Positions 27,968 through 36,566 of a stretch of 64,000 nucleotides of DNA are shown here, piece by piece (position 1 is the first letter of the stretch; each line of letters opens with the position of its first letter). A model generated the notes under the pieces. That model had not been told where the DNA came from. It searched no databases and worked only from the letters and a program-made list of their open reading frames with translations. A program made the translations under genes and the position numbers. The stretch is from positions 62,001 to 126,000 of the forward strand of contig CAZOOF010000002.1 in assembly GCA_964581365.1 (NCBI GenBank), in the 5' to 3' direction. The DNA comes from JAITWN01 sp964581365. Lineage in GTDB: Bacteria > Pseudomonadota > Gammaproteobacteria > SZUA-140.

Positions 27968-28713
27968 AAAGCAAAGCTTCCCCGGAGGCCGTCGATGCCG
28001 ATCGCTACGGCCCGGAACTCGCCGAGCTGATTGCGGCCTGGAAGGACCGGGATGAGAACCGCTTCTTCGCTCAGGTCGATACCCTTGCCGCGACTCACCA
28101 GCACACGCTGATGAAGAACGTCGGGGAACTTACCCGTGACATCGCCACTGCGCTGGAGAGGTTCTGCGTCGATGCCCGGGTCGAAGATCTCTCCCGCAAG
28201 GAAGTGCCGGATGCCCGTGTCAGCCTGGAGCATGTGCTCAAGCTGACTGACGAGGCGGCGCACCGCACCATGGATCTGGTCGAGCAGTCACATGTGCCCG
28301 CCGAAGGCATCCTCCGAGGTGTGAGCGAAGTGATGCCGAAGTGGCGCCTCTGGCGTGATGGCAAGCTTGCGGAAGAGCAGCGTGCGGCATTGATGGATGA
28401 AATGACCGCATTCCTTGAAGCCGCCCGCAGCGACGCCGAGCGTGTTCGCGCCAATCTGAGCGAAGTTCTGCTCGCTCAGGGATATCAGGATCTCTCCGGC
28501 CAGATCATTCGCAGCGTCATGAACCTGATCGATGAGATCCAGGAGGCTTTGGCCGGGCTGGTCGCTCTGTCACGCGGTCAGGAAGTGACCTGCCGTTCCA
28601 GAGAACCGATACCGAATGGAGCATGTGGTCCTCAGGTGCCCGGTGTCTCCAAGGGACAGATGGTTGCCGGCCAGGACGAAGTCGATCTTCTTCTTTCCGG
28701 TCTGGATCTCTGA
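27964..28713 (+). CDS. cheZ: protein phosphatase CheZ
   Basis: A 249-residue CheY-P phosphatase. The catalytic Asp-Gln pair corresponds to Asp176 and Gln180 in 'GYQDLSGQIIRSVMN'. The C-terminal 'QDEVDLLLSGLDL' is the CheY-tethering peptide at the end of a flexible linker. The long alpha-helical middle should form the four-helix-bundle dimer. Its overlap with cheY makes a coupled output module. CheZ is found mainly in beta- and gammaproteobacteria with E. coli-like chemotaxis. Confidence 0.95.
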   Translation: MKSKASPEAVDADRYGPELAELIAAWKDRDENRFFAQVDTLAATHQHTLMKNVGELTRDIATALERFCVDARVEDLSRKEVPDARVSLEHVLKLTDEAAHRTMDLVEQSHVPAEGILRGVSEVMPKWRLWRDGKLAEEQRAALMDEMTAFLEAARSDAERVRANLSEVLLAQGYQDLSGQIIRSVMNLIDEIQEALAGLVALSRGQEVTCRSREPIPNGACGPQVPGVSKGQMVAGQDEVDLLLSGLDL

Positions 28714-28718
28714 GTTCT

Positions 28719-28747
28719 ACCGGCGGATGCATCGATCATCCGCCGGT
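28719..28747 (+). terminator. hairpin after cheZ, possible terminator
   Basis: ACCGGCGGATG (28719-28729) pairs perfectly with CATCCGCCGGT (28737-28747) over a 7-base loop, five bases after the cheZ stop. No immediate T-tract follows; the first Ts come about 20 bases later. With the new FliA-like promoter downstream it suggests a transcription boundary. Confidence 0.5.
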
Positions 28748-28811
28748 CCGCATATTCCCTCCCCTTTTGTCTGCCCGCAGTTTTTCTCCCAGCGCTCTAC
28801 AGCCTTCCCGT

Positions 28812-28839
28812 TACAGTTTTCTTTTAGAAATGCCGATAG
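28812..28839 (+). promoter_or_regulatory. sigma-28 (FliA)-like promoter upstream of the STAS gene
   Basis: TACAGTTT (28812-28819), 12 bases and GCCGATAG (28832-28839) match the sigma-28 consensus with one mismatch in each element and a spacer one base long. It lies 67 bases before the STAS-protein ATG and could drive the long cheA-cheW-receptor-cheB unit. Confidence 0.6.
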
Positions 28840-28906
28840 CGTCTCTTGACAGAGGACGAAAGTCCGCCCGGACAAATCGCACGGCGCAGGGGAGGTTCGG
28901 CAGCAC

Positions 28907-29386
28907 ATGGCCGCAAAACCGCGAACGGTCGCAAAGACCGCAGTGAAGAAAAAAACGGCTTCTACCAGAAGAACGACGCGCACCGTCGCGGCGGCAAAAA
29001 AGCCGTCGGTCAGCGTGCGGCGAAAGGCAGCCAAACCGGCGTCGCCGGTTGCAGCCGCAGTGCTCGACGTTCGCACGGAACAAGGCATCAGCATTCTGCG
29101 TTTCAGCAGCGAGTGTACCCGTCACCAGGCGGACGAAATTCGCAAGCTGCTCAGCGTCCACGTTGAGCGCAAACAGCCGATGGTAATCGATGCCTCCGCG
29201 ATCGAAAGCATCGATACCGCAGGCGTGCAGCTGCTGGTTGCCCTGTCGATGGATTGCATGGAGCGCGGCATCGCCTTCTGCTGGAAAGGACGCTCCGCCC
29301 CGACTGAACATGCGGTGAACAGACTGGGCGTGGCACCGCTCCTGGAAAGCCCGAGCGGAATCGATCAGTTCGCCGCCGTTCTCTGA
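28907..29386 (+). CDS. STAS-domain protein with basic histone-like N-terminal tail
   Basis: A 159-residue protein. Residues 53-159 form a STAS (anti-sigma-antagonist-type) domain: 'GISILRFSSECTRHQADEIR', then 'VIDASAIESIDTAGVQLLVAL', where the usual phosphorylatable Ser position reads Asp-Thr-Ala-Gly. Residues 1-48 are almost only Lys, Arg, Ala, Thr, Pro, Ser and Val ('AVKKKTASTRRTTRTVAAAK'), like histone H1 or AlgP tails, so nucleic-acid binding is possible. STAS proteins occur at the head of some chemotaxis clusters, but their role there is poorly known. The gene directly precedes cheA (44-base gap). Confidence 0.8.
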   Translation: MAAKPRTVAKTAVKKKTASTRRTTRTVAAAKKPSVSVRRKAAKPASPVAAAVLDVRTEQGISILRFSSECTRHQADEIRKLLSVHVERKQPMVIDASAIESIDTAGVQLLVALSMDCMERGIAFCWKGRSAPTEHAVNRLGVAPLLESPSGIDQFAAVL

Positions 29387-29430
29387 AACGGCCGCTTGCC
29401 CAATCAATCAGACGAAAGACGGAAACGCTG

Positions 29431-31485
29431 ATGAGCATCGATCTGGAACAGTTTCACGACATCTTCTTCCAGGAGAGCGAAGAGGCGCTCGACGCGATGG
29501 AGCAGACTCTGCTGTCGATCGACGCCAGCGGTCTCGACGAGGAAGCAATCAACACCATTTTCCGCGTGGCGCATTCGATCAAGGGCGGCGCCGCCACGTT
29601 CGGCTTCACTGAGCTGACCTCCTTCACTCACACCATGGAGACTCTCCTCGATATGGTGAGAAGCGGAAAGGTGGCGCTGAATGCGGGCGAAACCGATCTG
29701 CTGCTTCGGTCCGTAGATTCCATGCGCGAACTGCTGTCGGCAGCGCGTTCCAGGCAGACTCCAGATCCGGCTCGATTCACCGGCATTCAATCTGAATTCT
29801 CCAACCGCATTGCCGGTGCGAGCAGCGGTGCGGCTGCCCCGGAACTAAGCAAAGACCTCACCTCCCCTTCACCGTCCAATTCCTGCGGCAAGTGGATCAT
29901 CCAGATCCAGCCGAGAACCGAACTGCTCCGCAAAGGTAACGATCCTTTGCGCCTGATTGATGAGATTGCTGCCCTGGGTGAGACATCGGTCCGTGTCGAC
30001 GCGGCCGCCGTCCCGCCCCTGGCGGAAATTGATCCGCAGGTCTGCTACATGAAGTGGACGGTGGAGCTGAATGCGAATGTGACCCGGGCTGATATCGACC
30101 AGATCTTCTCCTGGATTGGTGATGAAGCAGAGATCAGCATCGATGAACCGGCAGTGCCCGAGCAGGCGCCGCCGAGCACCGCTGCAGAAGAGATGGAAAA
30201 GCAGGAATCGCCTGCCTCAGCGGCTGTCTCGCCGCCGGCAAACACCCAGGGAGCGAGTGTCGAGACGCCGCGCCCGCACAGCGAATCGACATCGATTCGG
30301 GTGAGCATCGAAAAGCTGGATGAACTGATCAATACGGTTGGTGAGCTCGTCATCACTCAGTCGATGCTCAGCCAGCTCGCCGCCGGCATTGGTGATCACC
30401 GCAATGACGATCTGAAAAACGGGCTCGGACAGCTCGAGCGGCAGATGCGCGCCCTCCAGGAAAGCGTCATGCGCGTGCGAATGTTCCCTATCAGCTTCGT
30501 CTTCAATCGCTTCCCGCGCATGGTGCGGGATCTGGGTACCCGGCTCGGCAAACATGTCGAGCTTAAGATGACCGGCGAACAGACAGAGCTCGATAAAACC
30601 GTACTCGAAAAGATCGGCGATCCGCTCGTTCATCTGGTGCGCAACAGCATCGATCACGGCATCGAAGACCCTGAGACGCGCCTAGTCAATGGCAAGCCGG
30701 AAACCGGAACGATCCACCTCAACGCCTATCACAAAGGCGGCAACATTACCGTGGAGATCATCGATGACGGCGCGGGACTCAACCGGGATCGCATACTGGC
30801 CAAGGCTCGCGAACGGGGGCTGATCGGGCCCGATGAAGAACCCTCGGACGATCGCGTCAACAACCTGATCTTCCACCCCGGATTCTCTACCGCGGAAGAG
30901 GTCAGCGATGTTTCCGGGCGCGGGGTCGGCATGGACGTCGTGCGACGCAATATCGCTGAGCTCGGCGGCAATGTTCAGATCTTCTCCGTGCCAGGCAAGG
31001 GAAGCACGGTGCGCATCCGCTTGCCGCTTACTCTGGCCATCCTCGACGGACAGCTGGTGCGCGTCGGCGGCGAAGTCTATGTCATTCCCCTCGTCTCCAT
31101 CGTCGAAACGATTCAGATGCGGAGGGATCAGGTCAGCTCGATCGCGGGCGGCGCCGAACTGTTCCGTCTGCGGGACGAGTACATCCCGATCATCAGGCTC
31201 TACGATCTGTTCGGAATCGAGCCCGATTCTACCGATCTCTTCCGTGGCCTGCTGACCATTGTCGAATCAGACGGCCGTCGCGCCGGCATCCTGGTCGATG
31301 AGTTGCTTGCGCAGCAGCAGGTCGTGATCAAGAGCCTGGAGGCAAACTTCCGCCAGCTGCCGGGTCTGTCCGGGGCAACGATGCTGGGTGACGGCCACGT
31401 TGCGCTCATTCTCGACATTCCCGGCCTCATGGCTAGCTTTGAAAATGAAGGCGGTCGGCCCTTGCTTTCCCGGCCGGCGGCGTAA
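29431..31485 (+). CDS. cheA: chemotaxis histidine kinase CheA
   Basis: A 684-residue kinase that phosphorylates CheY-type receivers and CheB in response to receptors. P1 (HPt) has the phospho-acceptor His48 in 'FRVAHSIKGGAATFGF'. A variable region (about 130-285), including a small CheY-binding-like fold, follows. P3 dimerisation starts near 'STSIRVSIEKLDELINTVGE'. The P4 ATPase shows 'PLVHLVRNSIDHGIED' (N box) and 'SGRGVGMDVVRRNI' (G box). The P5 CheW-like domain ends the protein. It starts the core unit cheA-cheW-receiver-cheW-receptors. Confidence 0.97.
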   Translation: MSIDLEQFHDIFFQESEEALDAMEQTLLSIDASGLDEEAINTIFRVAHSIKGGAATFGFTELTSFTHTMETLLDMVRSGKVALNAGETDLLLRSVDSMRELLSAARSRQTPDPARFTGIQSEFSNRIAGASSGAAAPELSKDLTSPSPSNSCGKWIIQIQPRTELLRKGNDPLRLIDEIAALGETSVRVDAAAVPPLAEIDPQVCYMKWTVELNANVTRADIDQIFSWIGDEAEISIDEPAVPEQAPPSTAAEEMEKQESPASAAVSPPANTQGASVETPRPHSESTSIRVSIEKLDELINTVGELVITQSMLSQLAAGIGDHRNDDLKNGLGQLERQMRALQESVMRVRMFPISFVFNRFPRMVRDLGTRLGKHVELKMTGEQTELDKTVLEKIGDPLVHLVRNSIDHGIEDPETRLVNGKPETGTIHLNAYHKGGNITVEIIDDGAGLNRDRILAKARERGLIGPDEEPSDDRVNNLIFHPGFSTAEEVSDVSGRGVGMDVVRRNIAELGGNVQIFSVPGKGSTVRIRLPLTLAILDGQLVRVGGEVYVIPLVSIVETIQMRRDQVSSIAGGAELFRLRDEYIPIIRLYDLFGIEPDSTDLFRGLLTIVESDGRRAGILVDELLAQQQVVIKSLEANFRQLPGLSGATMLGDGHVALILDIPGLMASFENEGGRPLLSRPAA

Positions 31486-31499
31486 GGAGTGGTAACGAG

Positions 31500-32015
31500 A
31501 TGAGCAGCAACGCGAATCTGGCCATCAAGTCGACCGGAGACTTCGATGAAAGTATCGGGGCGCTGGAGGCAGTGCAACAGTGCCTGACTTTCTTCTGTGC
31601 GGGAGAAGAGTACGGAATCGACATTCTGAGAGTTCAGGAGATCAAGGGGTGGAGCGGAGTCACTTCGGTTCCGCGCACGCCAGATTACGTTCTCGGCGTA
31701 ATGAATCTGCGTGGAGTCATCGTTCCAGTAATCGATCTGCGTCGTCGCTTCGGCCTGAAGGCTCGTGACTTCGATGCTTCCACAGTGGTGGTGGTGGTTC
31801 GAGTGCAACTGGAGCACGGTACCAAGACGGTGGGTGTGGCCGTCGATGGAGTGTCGGAGGTGTGCACATTCCCCGCAGACTCGGTCACCACCCCGCCGCG
31901 TACGGGAGGGCGCATCGAACAGGCTTTTGCTTCGGGCCTGGCGACTGTCGATGGCCGCATGGTCACCATCCTCGACATCGATGCGCTGATCATCAGCGCA
32001 CTCGAGGAATTCTAG
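31500..32015 (+). CDS. cheW: chemotaxis coupling protein CheW (copy 1)
   Basis: A 171-residue CheW that bridges CheA to receptors. The SH3-like CheW domain spans about 22-165: 'CLTFFCAGEEYGIDILRVQEIKGW' (by position 29-52), 'VMNLRGVIVPVIDLRRRFGL' and 'VAVDGVSEVCTFP'. The conserved Arg in 'LRRRFG' and the 'NLRG' loop are intact. It has an AAGGAG-type ribosome site 14 bases after cheA. A second, diverged CheW (32440) lies two genes away, and the two share strand order and these motifs. Confidence 0.95.
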   Translation: MSSNANLAIKSTGDFDESIGALEAVQQCLTFFCAGEEYGIDILRVQEIKGWSGVTSVPRTPDYVLGVMNLRGVIVPVIDLRRRFGLKARDFDASTVVVVVRVQLEHGTKTVGVAVDGVSEVCTFPADSVTTPPRTGGRIEQAFASGLATVDGRMVTILDIDALIISALEEF

Positions 32016-32030
32016 CTCTGGGACAGACAC

Positions 32031-32405
32031 ATGGCAGCAATCCTTATCGTCGATGACTCACCCTCGATGCGACGCATGGTTGCGTTCGCCCTGACCGAGG
32101 CCGGGCATCAGGTAACCGAAGCGGAAGACGGCAGCAAGGCGCTGGCGCTGGCAGAGAGTTGCGCTGCAGATCTGGTGGTCAGTGACATGAATATGCCTGG
32201 AATGAACGGTATCGAACTAGTGGGAAAGCTGCGTTGCCTGCCAGCGTATCGCAGCACACCGATCCTGATGCTGACGACGGAGACGTCTGACGACATGAAG
32301 GGCGAGGCCCGAAACGCCGGAGCCAGCGGGTGGATCGTCAAGCCGTTTGATCCGGAGCGCCTGATCGGCATCGTCAGCCGGCTGCTGGCAAACAGACTTT
32401 CATGA
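32031..32405 (+). CDS. single-domain response regulator (second CheY-like)
   Basis: A 124-residue receiver with phospho-acceptor Asp52 ('VVSDMNMPGMNG'), acidic pair 'IVDDSPSMRR', switch Thr in 'LMLTTE' and Lys in 'IVKPFDPE'. It differs from CheY at 27575 in the alpha4-beta5-alpha5 face, so it may not bind the flagellar motor. Such receivers sandwiched between cheA and cheW often act as phosphate sinks or regulate the array, which is inference here. It lies 15 bases after cheW copy 1. Confidence 0.92.
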   Translation: MAAILIVDDSPSMRRMVAFALTEAGHQVTEAEDGSKALALAESCAADLVVSDMNMPGMNGIELVGKLRCLPAYRSTPILMLTTETSDDMKGEARNAGASGWIVKPFDPERLIGIVSRLLANRLS

Positions 32406-32439
32406 CCGAAATGCGTGATGTGAGAAGAGGAATGAAGCC

Positions 32440-32970
32440 ATGAACGCGACAAGCACCCAGGAGGCGCAGGTCAGCCGGACCGCCGGTCAGTATCTCACCT
32501 TCGAGCTTGCCGGCGAGCAGTACGGCATGGACATCCTGCGGGTTCAGGAGATTCGCGGGTGGAGCGCGGTAACGCCGATTCCGAGCACGCCGGAGTGTGT
32601 GCAGGGGGTGCTCAATCTCCGCGGCACAGTGGTTCCTATCATCGATCTGCGACGGCGTCTCGGCATGCCGCGAATCGAATACGGACCGACGACGGTGATC
32701 GTCGTTTGCAATGTCATCACCAGCGGGCGAGACCGTCTGGTGGGACTGGTCGTGGACGCGGTGTCCGATGTGTGCGACGTCACCGTGGAAGATGCCCGCC
32801 CGACCCCGGATTTCGGCGCATCGGTCGATGTCCGGTACATGCATGGCATGGCCGCAATCGGAGAACAAATGGTGGTTCTGCTCGACATCGACAAACTGAT
32901 GGACGATGTCGGAAGAGTGATCGGGGAGATCGCTGCTCAGTCAGTATTGAGTGAGGCGACGATCAGTTAA
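32440..32970 (+). CDS. cheW: chemotaxis coupling protein CheW (copy 2)
   Basis: A 176-residue second CheW. The CheW fold is clear: 'YLTFELAGEQYGMDILRVQE', 'GVLNLRGTVVPIIDLRRRLG', 'GLVVDAVSDVCDVTVED'. Compared with copy 1 the N- and C-terminal ends diverge, suggesting older duplication rather than a recent repeat. It lies 34 bases after the second receiver and 22 bases before the first receptor. Two CheW proteins in one operon may tune array stoichiometry or serve the two different receptors. Confidence 0.95.
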   Translation: MNATSTQEAQVSRTAGQYLTFELAGEQYGMDILRVQEIRGWSAVTPIPSTPECVQGVLNLRGTVVPIIDLRRRLGMPRIEYGPTTVIVVCNVITSGRDRLVGLVVDAVSDVCDVTVEDARPTPDFGASVDVRYMHGMAAIGEQMVVLLDIDKLMDDVGRVIGEIAAQSVLSEATIS

Positions 32971-32992
32971 CTGTTGATGAGGCAAAAAAACA

Positions 32993-34783
32993 ATGTCCTT
33001 TATAACGAATATGTCGATTCGAGCACGGCTGATCTCGGTACTCGCCTTCATGTCAGTCCTGCTTACGGTGTGCGGAGTAATCGGACTCTGGGGGATGGGA
33101 GAATCCAACCGGGGACTGAAAAGCGTTTATGACGAGCGCGTCATTCCGATCGTCCAGCTGACATCGATAGACCAGTTGCTGTTGCGCAACCGGGTGGCGC
33201 TGGGTATGCCGATCATGCGGCCGGACGACAACCCGGCGCGCACGCGTGAAGAATTGCGCGAACGCATCGCCGAAGTCGAGCGCAATACCGCTGAAATCGA
33301 GCGCATGTGGAACGAGTTCAGCCAGCACCAAATGACGGAAGAAGAGTCTGCACTGGCTGAGCAATTCCACCAGGCATTCGCCACCTTCTCCGATCAGGGG
33401 CTGGGAATCGCGCTCGAACTGATGCGCAACGGCCTCATCATCCCGGCTCAGATTCACTGGGTCAACGCGGTCAGCACCCTTTACTACCCGGTCGCCGAGA
33501 GCGTGGCCAAGCTGACCGACCTGCAGATCGAGCTGGCCCGCCAGTCTTACGAAAGCTCCAATGCCATGTACGGCACGATTCGCACCGTGGCTCTGGGTAG
33601 CATCGTGCTGGGCATTGCACTGTCGATTCTGATGGGAATGCTGCTCGTGCGCGCCATTCTGGATCCGCTCAACGAAGCCATCCGTGTCGCCAATGCCATT
33701 GCCAAGGGGGATCTCACCAATCGGATCGTGGTGAAGTCCTCTGACGAGACGGGGCGCATGCTTGCGGCCATGAAGGAAATGAGCGAGCGGCTTGCGGCAC
33801 TGGTGGCGCGCGCCGCCGAAGCAAGCAGTTCGGTCGGAACCGGTGCCCGAGAGATTGCCGCCGGCAATATGAACCTGTCTCAGCGCACCGAGGAGCAGGC
33901 TTCATCGCTGGAAGAGACGGCGTCCTCCATGGAAGAGCTGACCTCGACGGTCAAGCAGAACGCGGACAGCGCTCGTCAGGCCAGCCAGCTGGCGAACGCG
34001 GCGCGTGAGTCGGCTGAGCGCGGTGGAGAGGTCGTGGCCAAGGCCGTCGAGGCGATGGGCGATATCAACGCTTCGTCGAAGAAGGTGTCCGACATCATCG
34101 GCGTGATCGATGAAATCGCCTTCCAGACCAACCTGCTGGCCCTGAACGCGGCGGTTGAGGCCGCCCGCGCCGGCGAACAGGGTCGCGGCTTTGCTGTGGT
34201 CGCTGCCGAGGTACGCAATCTCGCCCAGCGCTCGGCCGCCTCCGCCAAGGAGATCAAGAGCCTGATCGGTGATTCGGTGAAGAAGGTGAATGACGGCACC
34301 GAACTGGTACATCAGTCCGGCCAGACCCTGGCCGAAATCGTCGCCGGAGTGAAGAAGGTAACTGACATCGTCGCGGAAATCGCCGCGGCAAGTCAGGAGC
34401 AGGCCTCCGGTATCGACCAGGTAAACCGCGCCGTCATGCAGATGGACGAGATGACGCAGCAGAATGCGGCGCTCGTCGAGCAGGCAGCTGCCGCCAGCCG
34501 TTCCATGGAGGAGCAGGCGGAAACTCTCAATGAACTGATGGCGGAGTTCCGCATCAATGGCGGTGTTACGACGTCGAGGTCGCGTCCGCCCGTGGCAAAG
34601 GCCTTATCTCCGTCCGCTCCCGTTTCGGCCCAGGCTGCGCCAAGGGTGGAACGTCGCGGCGCCAACCGTCCGTGGGCTCAGTCCGCGACAGCTGCGCCGA
34701 CCGCGAGCGCTGAATCCAGCACCGAAGGCGTCCGCGCCCGGGCGATGGGTAGCAGCGGCGGCGGAGAATGGGAGGAGTTCTGA
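32993..34783 (+). CDS. methyl-accepting chemotaxis protein with four-helix-bundle sensor
   Basis: A 596-residue transmembrane receptor. TM1 is about 11-31; a periplasmic helical ligand domain of the 4HB_MCP type spans about 32-190; TM2 is about 197-220 ('TIRTVALGSIVLGIALSILM'). HAMP follows, then the cytoplasmic signalling rod with hairpin tip 'EIAFQTNLLALNAAVEAARA' and methylation blocks around 'EEQASSLEETASSMEELT'. The last five residues EWEEF match the xWxxF tether that recruits CheR/CheB (NWETF in E. coli), joined by a flexible Ala/Pro/Ser linker. The ligand is unknown. Confidence 0.95.
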   Translation: MSFITNMSIRARLISVLAFMSVLLTVCGVIGLWGMGESNRGLKSVYDERVIPIVQLTSIDQLLLRNRVALGMPIMRPDDNPARTREELRERIAEVERNTAEIERMWNEFSQHQMTEEESALAEQFHQAFATFSDQGLGIALELMRNGLIIPAQIHWVNAVSTLYYPVAESVAKLTDLQIELARQSYESSNAMYGTIRTVALGSIVLGIALSILMGMLLVRAILDPLNEAIRVANAIAKGDLTNRIVVKSSDETGRMLAAMKEMSERLAALVARAAEASSSVGTGAREIAAGNMNLSQRTEEQASSLEETASSMEELTSTVKQNADSARQASQLANAARESAERGGEVVAKAVEAMGDINASSKKVSDIIGVIDEIAFQTNLLALNAAVEAARAGEQGRGFAVVAAEVRNLAQRSAASAKEIKSLIGDSVKKVNDGTELVHQSGQTLAEIVAGVKKVTDIVAEIAAASQEQASGIDQVNRAVMQMDEMTQQNAALVEQAAAASRSMEEQAETLNELMAEFRINGGVTTSRSRPPVAKALSPSAPVSAQAAPRVERRGANRPWAQSATAAPTASAESSTEGVRARAMGSSGGGEWEEF

Positions 34784-34789
34784 TTAGAA

Positions 34790-34843
34790 GAGACCTCTCA
34801 GCCCTCTGGCCTGAGACGGTCTCCGATTACTACTATCGGATTT
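34790..34843 (+). terminator. tandem hairpins between the two receptor genes
   Basis: The first hairpin pairs GAGACCTCTCAG (34790-34801) with CTGAGA-C-GGTCTC (34811-34823), with a one-base bulge. The second pairs TCCGAT (34822-34827) with ATCGGA (34835-34840) and is followed by TTTC. The two overlap slightly, so they may be alternative structures. They could attenuate transcription into the PAS receptor and following genes. Confidence 0.5.
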
Positions 34844-34885
34844 CGGCAGTCGTCAGACCCGCCGGCAATACAGGGGAGAAGACCT

Positions 34886-36544
34886 TTGCGTAACAATGGA
34901 CCTGTGACGAACATCGAGCGGCACTTCAACGAAGGTGATCGCATCATTTCCACAACCGACCTCAAAGGTCGTATTACCTACGTCAACCGCGCGTTCATCG
35001 ATATCAGCGGATTCACCCACGAGGAGCTGCTCGGGAAGGCGCACAATGTCGTGCGTCATCCGGACATGCCGGAAGCGGCATTCGCCGATCTGTGGAATAC
35101 GATCAAGGCCGGGAAGCCCTGGCGCGCCATGGTGAAGAATCGCTGCAAGAATGGCGATCACTATTGGGTCGACGCCAACGTCAGCCCGATCATCGAGCAG
35201 GGCGCGGTTACCGGATATCTATCGCTGCGTACCCGGCCTTCACGCGACCAGGTGGAAGCGGCCGAGCGGCTCTACACGATGATGCGCGAAGGCAAGGCGA
35301 ACCATCTGCGACTCGAGGGCGGAAAGCTACTGAGACGTGGCCCGCTGGGCCTGATCGACCGGATCTGCCATGCCGGGGTACAGAGCAGTCTCTTCATGTG
35401 GGCAGCCGCGCTGATGGTCAGCAGCGTTGGCCTGTGGATGGCAGGGATTCCGGCTGCGGTCGGCGGAGCCATCAACACGGTAATGCTGGGCTGCATGATC
35501 CTGCATCTCCGTGCGCTCATCGTTCGGCCCCTGCGTGAGGCGGTCAGAGTATCGCAGGCGCTGGCGGCTGGCGATCTCGGCGTAACCATGCAGATGAGTG
35601 CCAAGGGTGAACTCGCCGAGCTGCTGCATGCTCTGGACATCATGAAAGGCACTCTCTACGGAGTGGTGAATGATGTTTCTGCCAAGGCTGCCGCTGTCAG
35701 CGAAGCCGGTTCGAATATCGCTGGTGGTGTATCCAGCCTTGCTCAGCGCACCGAAGCGCAGGCGTCTTCGCTGGAGGAGACCGCGTCGAGCATGGAAGAG
35801 CTGACTGGCACCGTCAAGGAAAACGCCGAGAACGCCGTTCAGGCCGCGCAACTGATGGAAGAAACCCGGCGGGCAGCTGAAAAGGGAGGCGAGGTAGTCT
35901 CGACCGCAGTGAACGCGATGAACGAGGTGAACAGCGCCAGCAAGCGCATCGCCGACATCAGCGCGGTAATCGACGAAATCGCATTCCAGACCAACCTGCT
36001 GGCCCTCAATGCGGCGGTTGAAGCGGCTCGCGCCGGAGAACAGGGCCGAGGGTTTGCGGTGGTTGCCGGTGAGGTGCGCAATCTGGCCCAGCGCTCCGCA
36101 GCCTCAGCCAAAGAAATCAAGAACCTCATCGAGGACACCGTGGTAAAGGTCGAAGACGGCACCCGGCTCGTCAACGCGTCGGGCCGGACGCTGATGGAAA
36201 TCGTCGACGGCGTCGTCAAGGTAACCAGCATCGTTCAGGACATCGCATCGGCGAGCCGTGAACAGTCATCCGGCATCGGTCAGGTCAACACCGCGGTAAT
36301 GCAGATGGATCGCGTCACCCAGCAGAATGCGGCGCTGGTCGAAGAGGCGTCGCGAGCGGCCCAGGTCGTTGCCAATGAAAGCTATGAGCTGGAGGATATG
36401 ATGACGTTCTTCCGCAACTCATCCTCGGTCTCGCATGCACGCGCGCGTCAACGTACTCCCGTCAGAGTCGATGATGAGGTGGCAACAGCGCCGGTACAAC
36501 ATCACGGATCGCAGGTACGCCTGCGTTCGGTAGCAAGTCGCTGA
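34886..36544 (+). CDS. PAS-domain (Aer-like) methyl-accepting chemotaxis protein
   Basis: A 552-residue receptor. The N-terminal PAS domain (about 1-125) reads 'MRNNGPVTNIERHF', 'LISTTDLKG'-like 'IISTTDLKGRITYVNRAF' and 'GKAHNVVRHPDMPEAAFADL', typical of Aer-type redox/energy sensors that bind FAD or another cofactor. A central membrane hairpin (about 165-215) anchors it without a periplasmic domain. HAMP and signalling regions follow, with tip 'EIAFQTNLLALNAAVEAARA'. The start is TTG at 34886, fitting the family 'MRNN' N-terminus. There is no C-terminal xWxxF tether; it ends RLRSVASR, as Aer also lacks it. Confidence 0.94.
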   Translation: MRNNGPVTNIERHFNEGDRIISTTDLKGRITYVNRAFIDISGFTHEELLGKAHNVVRHPDMPEAAFADLWNTIKAGKPWRAMVKNRCKNGDHYWVDANVSPIIEQGAVTGYLSLRTRPSRDQVEAAERLYTMMREGKANHLRLEGGKLLRRGPLGLIDRICHAGVQSSLFMWAAALMVSSVGLWMAGIPAAVGGAINTVMLGCMILHLRALIVRPLREAVRVSQALAAGDLGVTMQMSAKGELAELLHALDIMKGTLYGVVNDVSAKAAAVSEAGSNIAGGVSSLAQRTEAQASSLEETASSMEELTGTVKENAENAVQAAQLMEETRRAAEKGGEVVSTAVNAMNEVNSASKRIADISAVIDEIAFQTNLLALNAAVEAARAGEQGRGFAVVAGEVRNLAQRSAASAKEIKNLIEDTVVKVEDGTRLVNASGRTLMEIVDGVVKVTSIVQDIASASREQSSGIGQVNTAVMQMDRVTQQNAALVEEASRAAQVVANESYELEDMMTFFRNSSSVSHARARQRTPVRVDDEVATAPVQHHGSQVRLRSVASR

Positions 36545-36566
36545 GGGCGTAGAGTTGCAGGCTGGG

